Origin: an uncultured Chloroflexota bacterium
GTDB lineage: Bacteria > Chloroflexota > Limnocylindria > Limnocylindrales > Limnocylindraceae
DNA length: 14,827 bases
Reading direction: 5' to 3'
NCBI GenBank assembly: GCA_937864085.1
Contig: CALMIH010000102.1
Coordinates: 1-14,827 of the forward strand
Every line of letters starts with the position of its first letter. Within the stretch, counting starts at the first letter, position 1. This document shows positions 6,448 to 13,812 of the stretch, piece by piece. The translations under genes were made by a program, and so were the position numbers. The notes below the pieces were generated by a model, which had not been told where the DNA came from, ran no database searches, and saw nothing but the letters and a program-made list of their open reading frames with translations.

Positions 6448-7074
6448 TCGCGAAGTGGGGGCGGTGGCGCCCGGTGTTGGGCGCCCCTGTGACTCCCATG
6501 GGCCGCCAAGCCCGAGTCGCTGCCCCACGAGTTCGCATGCGGTTGCGGCAACGAGTGACGGCGCGCTCCCCTCAGGGAGGAGCCGAACGACGTTGAGATC
6601 CGCTTCACCAACGGTCAGCCGCTCGCGTACAAAGTTGTGCAGCGCCTGCCACTGCTCACCAACAAGGAGGAGTGGTCGAGCATCACTTCCAACCTGTAGC
6701 AGGTTCCACGAGACGGCAACTTCGGCGAGTGTGCCGAGGCCGCCGTCAAGGGCAATCAGCAGATCAACTTCGGAGAACTTGCGCAGGCGGTCAAAGAGAT
6801 CGGCGCTGTCGCGCTCTTCGGTGACGTAGCGATTCGCAGGGAGACCGTCCCATGAGGTGACGGTGTAGCCGATCACCTCACCACCCACTTCGCGAGCGCC
6901 CTTGGAGACCGCCTCCATCACGCCAGCGTATCCGCCAGTTGCCACTGTGAATCCCTCGCCGGCGAGTGCGCGCCCTACTTCAACGGCGTACTGGTAGTGC
7001 CCGTTCGTCTCAGGGAGACGCGCTGATCCATAGACGCCAACAATCGGGACGCCAGCCTTCGCGCTGGCGTTCAC
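6445..7074 (-). CDS. LOG / 'lysine decarboxylase'-family Rossmann protein
   Basis: A 209-residue protein of the LOG-like superfamily, whose best-known members are cytokinin riboside 5'-monophosphate phosphoribohydrolases that cleave nucleoside monophosphates. Seen: an N-terminal Rossmann strand VGVYGSARL (12-20), GGYAGVMEA (47-55) matching the family's GGGxxGxM block, and DGGLGTLAE (110-118) matching the family's PGGxGTxxE motif but with Asp in place of Pro. The catalytic Glu118 is kept. Start is GTG at 7074; its GTGA overlaps the TGA of the upstream peptidase gene by 4 nt, implying translational coupling. Placement between nrdJ and thyX would suit a nucleotide-cleaning role, but that is inference. 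The annotation 'lysine decarboxylase' for such proteins is historical and not supported by sequence. Confidence 0.8.
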   Translation of the reverse strand: MNASAKAGVPIVGVYGSARLPETNGHYQYAVEVGRALAGEGFTVATGGYAGVMEAVSKGAREVGGEVIGYTVTSWDGLPANRYVTEERDSADLFDRLRKFSEVDLLIALDGGLGTLAEVAVSWNLLQVGSDARPLLLVGEQWQALHNFVRERLTVGEADLNVVRLLPEGSAPSLVAATACELVGQRLGLGGPWESQGRPTPGATAPTSR

Positions 7075-8612
7075 TCGCAGCGCGTTCCTTCGGCCGGGAG
7101 TGTTCCGTCAATCAGGAAGGCGATCGCTGCACTATCAATGCACTCGCTCTTCCCACCAACTGCGGTGTGGCCCTCACCAACGTAGGTGAGGAGGAAGCCG
7201 CTCTCCAGGGCACTCGCCATCTCTTCGCTCCACTTGTATGGCGTAGCTGGGTCACCGGTGGTGCCGACCACCATGATTGGCGGCGCGCCAGCACCGTTGA
7301 CGAGCGCTGGGAGTGGGTCAACGTTGACGTTCGGCCAGACGCCGCAGAGGAGCCCGCTCGCCGCCTGGCCTGAGGCGAAGTCGGGGGCCCGATCCTTGAA
7401 GCGCTCATAGATGGTGCGGTACTTAGCGATCGATGCGCTTGCCGGATGATCGGTGCAGTTGATGGCGGGGAAGGCCTCCATGTTGTTGGAGCGGAAGCCG
7501 CTCGCCGTGCGATCAGTGTAGGCATCTGCAAGGAGTGCGATCAGCTCACCGTCGCCCTGAGAGAGCTCATCAAGCGCCTGAACGGCGTAGTCCCAGTAGT
7601 CGCGGTTGTAGAGCGTCAGGATGATGCCGGTCCAGGCGAAGACGGAGTTGACCGAGCGCCCATCGGCGATCGCAACTGGCTTCTCATCGAGTTGCGCGAA
7701 GAGCTTGTCCATTGACTTGCGCGTTGCACCGTTGCCGAACGGGCAGTCGCTGTCAGCGTCGCACCAGGCCATGACGCGATCGAGCGCCCCTTGGATTGAG
7801 ACTCCCTGCTCACCGTACTCAGAGTCATCGTCAGGCGAAGGGTCCACAGCGCCATCAAGGATCAGATGGCCAACGGAGTTTGGATAGAGCGTGGCGTATA
7901 CCGCGCCGAGCGAGGTGCCGTAGCTGTAGCCGATATAGTCGAGCGTCGCGACGCCCATCGCAGCGCGGATTGACTCCATGTCACGAGCGGAGGCGGTCGT
8001 CCCGATGTAGGGGAGCACGTCACCAGATCCAGCCGCACACTTGTCAGCGAACCACTGCGCATCCTTGAGCGCGCCGTTCCAGTCTGTAGCGGTTGGCTTC
8101 TCTGCAATGCCGGGCTGCGAAATCCAGGTATCAAGTTCTTCATCGGTGAGGCACTCCACAGGGAGGCTGCGCTGCACCCCGCGGGGATCCCAGGTGACAA
8201 GGTCAAAGCGATTCCCAATCTCGGCTGGGACGATTGCGCGTCCGTTATCCGCGAGGATGTCGATACCAGAGGAGCCTGGTCCGCCGAAGTTCAGTAGCAG
8301 GGGGCCAACTCGTCCCTCTTGATCAGCGGCAGGGAGGATGGCAAGCGCAATCTCCGCCTTCGGGCCGCCCGGGTTGGCGTAATCGAGTGGGACTTCAATG
8401 GTTGCGCAACGAATCTCCGGGTGGTTCCCCACGATCGGATCATCCTTGCAGCTCTGCCATTCGATTGAGCCAGTAACTGTGGCGCTCGCCGATGGCGTTG
8501 GTGAGACGACGGCCTCGCCACCGCATGCGGCGAGGAGCGTTGAGGTGACGAGAAGGGTGAGCGCAACCCAGCGCCAGTTACGGCGCTGGGTGCGAGTCTC
8601 GTTGATCTTCAC
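7071..8612 (-). CDS. secreted lipoprotein alpha/beta-hydrolase, tripeptidyl-aminopeptidase-like
   Basis: A 513-residue exported serine hydrolase resembling the SlpD/SlpE and Tap peptidases of actinomycetes, which remove peptides from protein N-termini. Seen: a basic n-region, a hydrophobic segment and the lipobox LAAC with Cys30 as the lipidation site; a Pro/Ser/Thr linker (about 33-48); the oxyanion segment NFGGPGSSG (108-116); the nucleophile elbow GYSYG (228-232, Ser230); acid Asp454 in TTGDPATP; and His482 in GEGHTAV, in a C-terminal TAP-like domain. Several Cys could form disulfides outside the cell. The start is GTG at 8612, 6 nt after the nrdJ stop. It has no good Shine-Dalgarno, so reinitiation after nrdJ is plausible. 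The next gene overlaps it by 4 nt. A prolyl-aminopeptidase-like specificity cannot be excluded. Confidence 0.85.
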   Translation of the reverse strand: MKINETRTQRRNWRWVALTLLVTSTLLAACGGEAVVSPTPSASATVTGSIEWQSCKDDPIVGNHPEIRCATIEVPLDYANPGGPKAEIALAILPAADQEGRVGPLLLNFGGPGSSGIDILADNGRAIVPAEIGNRFDLVTWDPRGVQRSLPVECLTDEELDTWISQPGIAEKPTATDWNGALKDAQWFADKCAAGSGDVLPYIGTTASARDMESIRAAMGVATLDYIGYSYGTSLGAVYATLYPNSVGHLILDGAVDPSPDDDSEYGEQGVSIQGALDRVMAWCDADSDCPFGNGATRKSMDKLFAQLDEKPVAIADGRSVNSVFAWTGIILTLYNRDYWDYAVQALDELSQGDGELIALLADAYTDRTASGFRSNNMEAFPAINCTDHPASASIAKYRTIYERFKDRAPDFASGQAASGLLCGVWPNVNVDPLPALVNGAGAPPIMVVGTTGDPATPYKWSEEMASALESGFLLTYVGEGHTAVGGKSECIDSAAIAFLIDGTLPAEGTRCE

Positions 8613-8618
8613 CCGGGG

Positions 8619-11567
8619 TCAGCTGCAGCCGCTGGTGGTGCCGCAGGTCATGCACTTGTAGCAGGCTGCGTTTCGCACCATGATCGCGCCGCACTCTGGG
8701 CAGCTCGGTGCATCCGACTGGTTCTGGAAGCCGAGCCCTGCGCTGGCAAGCACCTGGCTTGCCCCGCTTGCTGCTGGCGCCGCTGCGGCTGTTGCCTTGG
8801 CTGCTGCCTTGGCTGGCGCCGAAGCCTTCAACGCAACAGGCGCGGAGGTTGTGGCGCCTGCCGCACCCCCACCCTTGCCGCAGGTGCAGTCTGGACCGCA
8901 CGACTCCGCCGCCGCGCCAACGCGCACCGTTGACGGGAGTGAGCCGAGTACCGGTCCACCATCTGCTCGCTCCTGGAGTCCGAGCGCCGCGCGATCAGAC
9001 TCTGGGAGGAAGCGGCTCCCCAAGTAACGGAAGACGTAGTCCACGATCGACTTAGCCATCGGGATCTCCGGGTTGCCCGTGAAGCCGCTCGGCTCAAAGC
9101 GCACGTGCGCAAACTTATTCACAAGGTCACGCAGCGGCACGCCGTACTGCAGCGCAACGCTGACGGTGGTAGCGAAGGTGTCAACGAGTCCGCTGACTGT
9201 GGAACCCTCCTTCGCCATCTTCAGGAAGATCTCGCCCGGCTGACCATCTTCATAGAGGCCAACGGTGAGGTAGCCCTCCTGACCAGAAATGTCGAAGCGG
9301 TGCGTGATCGCCGTGCGCTCCACTGGGAGGCGTCGGCGCGTGACGCCAGTGCCAGGCAACACGCTGTTGCTGCTGGCCACAGCCTCGTCCTTCTTCTTGC
9401 TGGTGCTGAGTGGCTGTGAGCGCTTCGAGCCATCGCGGTAGACCGCGATCGCCTTTAGGCCGAGCTTCCAACCCTCGAGGTAGACGCTCTCAATCTCTAC
9501 GGCGGTGGCAGCCTCTGGCATGTTCACCGTCTTGGAGATTGCGCCGGAGAGGAACGGCTGCGCCGCCGCCATCATGCGCACGTGGCCCATGTACTGGATG
9601 GAGCGCTGACCGTTCTTCGCCTTGAAGGCGCAGTCAAAGACGGAGAGGTGCTCGTCCTTAAGGCCTGGCGCACCCTCAATCGTCTCCTGCTCGTCGATGT
9701 ACTTGATGATCGCGGCGACCTGCTCGGCGTTGTAGCCGAGCTTGGTGAGCGCCTCTGGGACCGTCTGGTTGACGATCTTGAGGAAGCCTTCGCCAACGAG
9801 CTTCTTGTACTTAATGAGCGCGATGTCTGGCTCAATGCCAGTGGTGTCGCAATCCATCATGAAGGCGATCGTCCCGGTAGGGGCGAGCACGCTCACCTGG
9901 GCGTTTCGATACCCGTGTGCGGTGCCGAGCTCCAGTGCACGATCCCACGCATCCGTTGCCGCCTTGGCGAGATCCTTCGGCAGCGTTGCCGTTGGGATCT
10001 TGTACGAGGCGTCGCGGTGCTTGCCGATCACGCGAAGGAAGGGCTTCTCGTTCTTCTTGTACTCCATGAACGGCCCGCCGTGCGCCGCCGCCGTCTCGGC
10101 TGACTGCACGTAGGCCTCGCCGGTCATGATCGAGGTGATCGCCCCTGCGTAGGCGCGCCCCTCGTCCGAGTCGTACGCCAGGCCACGGCTCATCAAGAGC
10201 GCGCCGAGGTTGGCGTAGCCGAGCCCGAGCGGTCGGAAGCGGTGGCTGTTCTCGTCGATCTTCGGCGTTGGGTAGGAGGAGTTGTCCACCAGGATCTCCT
10301 GCGCCAACAGCGTCAGCCGCGAGGCGTACTTGAAGGACTCCACGTCAAACTCGCCGTCCTCGCGTACGAACTTCATCAAGTTCAGCGAGGCCAGGTTGCA
10401 GGCCGTGTCGTTCAAGAACATGTACTCCGAGCACGGGTTCGACGCAAAGATGCGGTCCGTGTTGGAGGACGTGTGCCAGTCATTAATGGCGGTGTCGTAC
10501 TGAATGCCAGGGTCGCCGCAGACCCACGCCGCCTCCGCCATCTTGCGGAAGACTTCGCGCGCCTTGAGCGTCTCCACCGGCTCGCCGCTCACAACAGCGC
10601 GTGTCTGCCACGTGTCGTCGGACTCAACCGCCTGCATGAACTCATCGGTGACGCGCACCGAGTGGTTGCCGTTCTGGAAGAAGATTGAGCCATATGCCTC
10701 ACCGGTGAAGCTGGCGTCGTAGCCGGCCTCAATGAGTGCCCAGGCCTTCTTCTCTTCGTTCACCTTGGAGTCGATGAACTCCACAACGTCAGGATGTGCA
10801 ACGTCAAGGATCACCATCTTTGCGGCGCGACGTGTCTTACCGCCCGACTTCACGACGCCAGCGAAGGCGTCGAAGCCCTTCATGAACGAGACAGGACCGG
10901 ATGCGGTCCCGCCGCCACTCATCTTCTCTTTCGCACTGCGAATGGTGGAGAGGTTGGAGCCTGCGCCGGAGCCGAACTTGAAGAGCATCGCCTCGGTCTT
11001 GGCGAGATCCATGATTGATGACATGGAGTCCTGCACGCCGTTGATGAAACAGGCGGAGCACTGTGGTCGCGCCTCAACACCAACGTTGAACCAGACGGGC
11101 GAGTTGAACGCCATCTTCTGATTGACGAGAAGGTGCGTCAGCTCTGCAACGAATGCGCTGCGATCTTCATCAGACTTGAAGTAGTGCTGCTGCTCAGCCC
11201 ATGCGTCGATCTGTCCGGTGACGCGACCGATCAGCTGTCGAACGCTGGTCTCTCGCTCTGGACTTCCAACATGGCCGCGGAAGTACTTGGAGACAACCAC
11301 GTTGGTGGCGAGCTGTGACCATGAGGCGGGAACCTCAACGTCCTTCTGCTCGAAGACGCTCTTGCCGCTCTCGTTGCCGATGGATGCGGTGCGCGTCTCC
11401 CATGCAATCTCGTCATACGGATGAATGCCGGCGGTGGTCCAACGTCGTGGCCAGGCGAGTCCCTTGACACCCTTGCCATCGAAGCTCAACGGCGCCAACG
11501 GAAGTGCAACAGCCTTTGCTGTCTGCCCCTTTGCGGCTGCCTTCGTTGCGTCCACCAAACCGGCCAT
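8619..11567 (-). CDS. nrdJ: vitamin B12-dependent (class II) ribonucleotide reductase
   Basis: Reduces ribonucleotides to deoxyribonucleotides with an adenosylcobalamin-derived thiyl radical. It is 982 residues, typical of the long zinc-ribbon subgroup. Seen: NSPVWFNVG (155-163); first redox Cys region QCSACF (169-174); catalytic NPCSE with radical Cys379; partner Cys390 in DTACNLASLNL; PTGTIAFMMDCDTTGIEPD (563-581); a TSCPD domain (about 747-846); a CGPDCTC cluster (890-896); an Ala-rich linker (about 902-935); and a terminal zinc ribbon CPEC/CYKCMTC with CGTTSGCS at the very end (956-982), which probably relays electrons from thioredoxin. I chose ATG 11567, with AGGGAG about 8 nt upstream; a longer frame to 11624 lacks that support. 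It heads the cluster ending in thyX and has a promoter and NrdR-like sites upstream. The cell must make or import cobalamin. Confidence 0.96.
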   Translation of the reverse strand: MAGLVDATKAAAKGQTAKAVALPLAPLSFDGKGVKGLAWPRRWTTAGIHPYDEIAWETRTASIGNESGKSVFEQKDVEVPASWSQLATNVVVSKYFRGHVGSPERETSVRQLIGRVTGQIDAWAEQQHYFKSDEDRSAFVAELTHLLVNQKMAFNSPVWFNVGVEARPQCSACFINGVQDSMSSIMDLAKTEAMLFKFGSGAGSNLSTIRSAKEKMSGGGTASGPVSFMKGFDAFAGVVKSGGKTRRAAKMVILDVAHPDVVEFIDSKVNEEKKAWALIEAGYDASFTGEAYGSIFFQNGNHSVRVTDEFMQAVESDDTWQTRAVVSGEPVETLKAREVFRKMAEAAWVCGDPGIQYDTAINDWHTSSNTDRIFASNPCSEYMFLNDTACNLASLNLMKFVREDGEFDVESFKYASRLTLLAQEILVDNSSYPTPKIDENSHRFRPLGLGYANLGALLMSRGLAYDSDEGRAYAGAITSIMTGEAYVQSAETAAAHGGPFMEYKKNEKPFLRVIGKHRDASYKIPTATLPKDLAKAATDAWDRALELGTAHGYRNAQVSVLAPTGTIAFMMDCDTTGIEPDIALIKYKKLVGEGFLKIVNQTVPEALTKLGYNAEQVAAIIKYIDEQETIEGAPGLKDEHLSVFDCAFKAKNGQRSIQYMGHVRMMAAAQPFLSGAISKTVNMPEAATAVEIESVYLEGWKLGLKAIAVYRDGSKRSQPLSTSKKKDEAVASSNSVLPGTGVTRRRLPVERTAITHRFDISGQEGYLTVGLYEDGQPGEIFLKMAKEGSTVSGLVDTFATTVSVALQYGVPLRDLVNKFAHVRFEPSGFTGNPEIPMAKSIVDYVFRYLGSRFLPESDRAALGLQERADGGPVLGSLPSTVRVGAAAESCGPDCTCGKGGGAAGATTSAPVALKASAPAKAAAKATAAAAPAASGASQVLASAGLGFQNQSDAPSCPECGAIMVRNAACYKCMTCGTTSGCS

Positions 11568-11669
11568 GGTTCGCTCCCTCTTCTGACCCGGCAACGGGCC
11601 CCTCCCTCCCGTCTCCCCAACCAACGGCTGGGCGTACGGGCACTCGCGCTGTTTGCAGTGCGGAGGCGG

Positions 11670-11698
11670 ATCGTACGCTTCCCGCGGGGTGGCGTCAA
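11670..11698 (-). promoter_or_regulatory. sigma-70-like promoter of the nrdJ cluster
   Basis: On the minus strand TTGACG (11698-11693) and TACGAT (11675-11670) are separated by exactly 17 bp. Transcription would start near 11662, leaving a leader of about 95 nt before the nrdJ ATG. This is the best promoter in the window, and NrdR-box-like sites begin 8 bp upstream of its -35. Confidence 0.7.
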
Positions 11699-11706
11699 GC
11701 CCTAAA

Positions 11707-11722
11707 CCACAACATATGGTGG
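11707..11722. promoter_or_regulatory. NrdR-box-like site 1
   Basis: The 16-mer CCACAACATATGGTGG matches the NrdR box consensus ACACWATATATWGTGT at 12 of 16 positions. It shares the 11-mer CACAACATATG with site 2, in inverted orientation. NrdR is the ATP/dATP-sensing repressor of ribonucleotide reductase genes in many bacteria. The NrdR gene itself is not in this window. Confidence 0.75.
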
Positions 11723-11739
11723 GGGGTTAGCGTCTGGTT

Positions 11740-11755
11740 ACCGCATATGTTGTGT
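11740..11755. promoter_or_regulatory. NrdR-box-like site 2
   Basis: The 16-mer ACCGCATATGTTGTGT matches the NrdR consensus at 12 of 16 positions. It lies 33 bp (centre to centre) from site 1, about three helical turns, which is the paired arrangement known for NrdR. Both sites sit upstream of the -35 of the nrdJ promoter rather than over it. Confidence 0.75.
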
Positions 11756-11780
11756 TACACCCCTCTGAGCGTGAATGTTA

Positions 11781-11797
11781 CAAAACGACTGGTTTTG
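11781..11797. other. short inverted repeat in the ccsB-nrdJ gap; possible weak terminator region
   Basis: CAAAAC (11781-11786) and GTTTTG (11792-11797) form a perfect 6-bp hairpin. A second, CCGCCC/GGGCGG, spans 11808-11834 next to the ccsB stop. Neither is followed by a clear T-run on the minus strand, so termination after ccsB is only a suggestion. Apart from these, the nrdJ promoter and the NrdR-like sites, I see nothing else in the 274-bp gap 11568-11841. Confidence 0.25.
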
Positions 11798-11841
11798 GCC
11801 CTAGCTGCCGCCCTGGCTACCGCTCAGTGGGCGGGGTCTGG

Positions 11842-12789
11842 CTACGGGGTGGGGAGCCCGGAATAGGTGTGGAGGCCGCTGAACCAGAGGTTTCCGGAGT
11901 AGGTGAGGAGGACCGCGCCGAAGCCGATGACGAGGAGGAGGGCGGCGGGGCGCCCCTGCCAGCCGCGCTGGCTACGGGCGTGCAGGTAGACGGCATAGAC
12001 GAGCCAGGTGGCGAGGGCGGCGGTCTCCTTCGGATCCCAGCCCCAGTAGCGGCTCCAGGCGATTGAGCCCCAGATCGAGCCGAGGATCAGCATTCCGGCG
12101 AAGAGGGGGAAGCCAACGCTGACCGCCTGGAAGGCGACCTGGTCGAGTCGCTTCGCTGGCGGAAGCCAACTGAAGCGATCCTGATCACCTTGAATCAGAT
12201 AGGCGACCCCAGCGGCAAAGGCAAAGGCGAAGATGCCGTAGCTCAACACCGCGAGGCCAACATGAATGGTGAGCAACAACGGATGTTGCAGCGCAGGGAC
12301 GAGTTGCACCACCTCATTCGGAAGTGTTGCAGCATAGGCGAGGAGTCCGAGTGCAACACCAATGGCGATTGCGCCGAGTGCGCGGAGTCGACCGCCGCGA
12401 TCAAAGTAGATCGTTGCCGCGCAGATGCCGAAGGCGAAAGAGATACTGAACTCGTAGAGATTTCCCCACGGTCCGCGTCCAACAACGAGTGCACGTGCGA
12501 TGAGGGAGAGCCCGAGTGCGGCGGTGCCGACATACGTCAGCGCTGCAGCAACATCACCAACACCACTGCGCCGTTCAGCATCACCAACGCCACCACCAGC
12601 GATCGCTTCTCCGAGCGGGCCACTGATGTTGACGCCAGCGATCGTCGCTGCGCCAGCAGTGGTCAAGGCTGGTGCGCGGAGCGCGCGATCGTTTGATGCA
12701 AGCAAGACGAGATGCGTAATTAATAGAGCGAAGGCGGTGGCGAGTGCGATGCCACCAACGACGACGAGATAGAAGGAGAGCGACGCCAC
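11842..12789 (-). CDS. ccsB: cytochrome c biogenesis protein CcsB (WWD-domain, ResC/CcsA-type haem handling)
   Basis: An integral membrane protein of the system II cytochrome c maturation pathway, which moves haem across the membrane and presents it to apocytochromes. It is 315 residues. Seen: about eight hydrophobic segments; GNLYEF (109-114); conserved His176 in LTIHV; the WWD signature YWGWDPKET (248-256); and the late His306 in SGLHTYSG. The Trp usually after ETW is Ala here (ETAAL). A Gly-rich outer loop separates the first two membrane segments. I chose GTG 12789, one base past the upstream stop codon, because the longer frame to 12912 overlaps a well-supported gene and no Met lies near the first membrane segment. 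It is probably coupled to that gene. The ResB-type partner is not in the window. Confidence 0.9.
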   Translation of the reverse strand: MASLSFYLVVVGGIALATAFALLITHLVLLASNDRALRAPALTTAGAATIAGVNISGPLGEAIAGGGVGDAERRSGVGDVAAALTYVGTAALGLSLIARALVVGRGPWGNLYEFSISFAFGICAATIYFDRGGRLRALGAIAIGVALGLLAYAATLPNEVVQLVPALQHPLLLTIHVGLAVLSYGIFAFAFAAGVAYLIQGDQDRFSWLPPAKRLDQVAFQAVSVGFPLFAGMLILGSIWGSIAWSRYWGWDPKETAALATWLVYAVYLHARSQRGWQGRPAALLLVIGFGAVLLTYSGNLWFSGLHTYSGLPTP

Positions 12790-12790
12790 C

Positions 12791-13270
12791 TTATGCCCGC
12801 GCTGCGCCGCCGGGTGGCGGACCGGCGGGTCGTGCAAGTTGGACGCGACCGCGGAGTCGGATCTCCATGCCGCAGGCGGTGCAGCTGCTGAGTTCAGCGA
12901 GTCGTACCGCACCGCAGCCCGGGCAGCCCATCTGAAGCGGTTCGCCGCTCAGTGAGCGGAGCGCCCCGATCGGGTAGATCTGCGCGCTGCGAGCGTCATA
13001 CGGGCGTCCGGCTGGGTAGATCGGCAGTCCTGCCGCGTCCCGCTCGGCCGCCTGTGGCGCTACGTCAATTGGGCGAAGGCTGGCACGCGGCTTGGTGATC
13101 GCCACCAGGCCCCACGCCGCACCGGTGCTGAAGAACCAGAGGGCGACGATCGGCACGATGAAGAAGGGGAGGAGGCCGATCAGCGCCCCCCAGTCTGGGG
13201 TGACGATCAGTGCGATGAACCCCATCAGCGCGTCAATCAGCTCCGCGATGCGGCTGCCGATCTCACTCAT
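12791..13270 (-). CDS. membrane-anchored zinc-ribbon protein of unknown function
   Basis: A 159-residue protein that I do not recognise as a named family. Seen: an amphipathic N-terminus, one or two membrane segments between residues 14 and 58 (LIGLLPFFIVPIVALWFF is the strongest), a linker rich in Pro and Tyr (60-105), a zinc ribbon with CPGC (116-119) and CTAC (130-133), and an Arg/Gly/Pro-rich tail. Its stop codon is one base before the ccsB start, so a role tied to cytochrome c maturation or another respiratory membrane process is plausible but only inferred. The start ATG at 13270 has no Shine-Dalgarno; TACGGT lies exactly 6 nt upstream, suggesting leaderless transcription. Confidence 0.75.
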   Translation of the reverse strand: MSEIGSRIAELIDALMGFIALIVTPDWGALIGLLPFFIVPIVALWFFSTGAAWGLVAITKPRASLRPIDVAPQAAERDAAGLPIYPAGRPYDARSAQIYPIGALRSLSGEPLQMGCPGCGAVRLAELSSCTACGMEIRLRGRVQLARPAGPPPGGAARA

Positions 13271-13276
13271 ACGAGC

Positions 13277-13282
13277 ACCGTA
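13277..13282 (-). promoter_or_regulatory. -10 element of a probable leaderless promoter for the membrane zinc-ribbon/ccsB pair
   Basis: On the minus strand TACGGT is separated from the ATG by exactly 6 nt, in the 35-bp gap after the NYN gene. No ribosome binding site is present. No good -35 is seen. Confidence 0.4.
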
Positions 13283-13305
13283 GTAGTAAGGGTCATAGAT
13301 GAATC

Positions 13306-13806
13306 TTAGCGTCCGCGCGGTGGGCGCGCAGAGGGGCCGCGCTTCTTCGTGGCGCCGCGTCCCGGCTGCCAGCGTCGCTCCTCGGGCCCCTCATCTTTCC
13401 CGAGGTTTGCTGGTGGCTTTGGTGCGACGCGTCCGAAGCCACCAGTTGCGCGCGTTGTTGTTGGCGCCAGCGTGTTCGCGGCGATGCGGTCACGGAAGTA
13501 GCGCGCGGTGATGGTGGATGCGCCGAGTCGGCGCGCGCGATCGCGCAGCTCCCGATCGTCCGTGACCACGACGATGCGGTCGGCGCGACTCGGATCTGGC
13601 CTCCCCACCGCCTCAATGATGCGGTCATCGGCGGAGCGACCGCCGCCGTCGCGGAAGACTTCAAGCTTGGCGGTGGCGGGGAGTGAGCGGTGGATCGCCG
13701 TCTCATAGGCGCGCAGGCGGACCTCGTCCCAACCGCCGACAAGGTTGTTCCCATCAACTAAGACGCGCTCGGCTCGCCCGAGCAGCTTCCACTCCTGATC
13801 TACCAT
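13306..13806 (-). CDS. NYN/PIN-domain (YacP-like) protein, putative RNase
   Basis: A 166-residue protein with a NYN/PIN nuclease-like fold. Seen: the first acidic strand VLVDGNNLVGG (15-25), GGRSADDRIIEA (54-65), and VVVTDDRELRDRARRLGA (79-96), which together supply the acidic metal site typical of this fold, then a basic Arg/Lys/Pro-rich tail (about 120-166) that looks disordered and RNA-binding. YacP-type proteins are linked to RNA decay; the target here is unknown. I chose ATG 13806 (GAGGAG 9 nt upstream); the frame extends upstream to 13899 but that part lies inside the divergent HAD gene. Its start codon is 6 nt from the HAD gene's start codon. The next gene downstream begins 35 nt after its stop. 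Confidence 0.85.
   Translation of the reverse strand: MVDQEWKLLGRAERVLVDGNNLVGGWDEVRLRAYETAIHRSLPATAKLEVFRDGGGRSADDRIIEAVGRPDPSRADRIVVVTDDRELRDRARRLGASTITARYFRDRIAANTLAPTTTRATGGFGRVAPKPPANLGKDEGPEERRWQPGRGATKKRGPSARPPRGR
13801..13806 (+). promoter_or_regulatory. -10 element of a probable leaderless promoter for the HAD phosphatase
   Basis: TACCAT ends exactly 6 nt before the HAD ATG and overlaps the start codon of the divergent NYN gene. No Shine-Dalgarno precedes the HAD start. The promoter would therefore lie inside the NYN coding sequence. Confidence 0.4.
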
Positions 13807-13812
13807 CGCACC

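Noticed and set aside
8680..9055. Open frames on the + strand within the nrdJ 3' end
   Set aside because: They are antisense to the Ala-rich linker and zinc ribbon of NrdJ; the Ala/Pro richness is the shadow of that low-complexity linker.
12790..12912. Longer N-terminus for CcsB starting at 12912
   Set aside because: It would overlap the upstream zinc-ribbon gene by 122 nt in another frame, adds a hydrophilic stretch not expected before the first membrane segment, and a GTG sits directly after the upstream stop codon.
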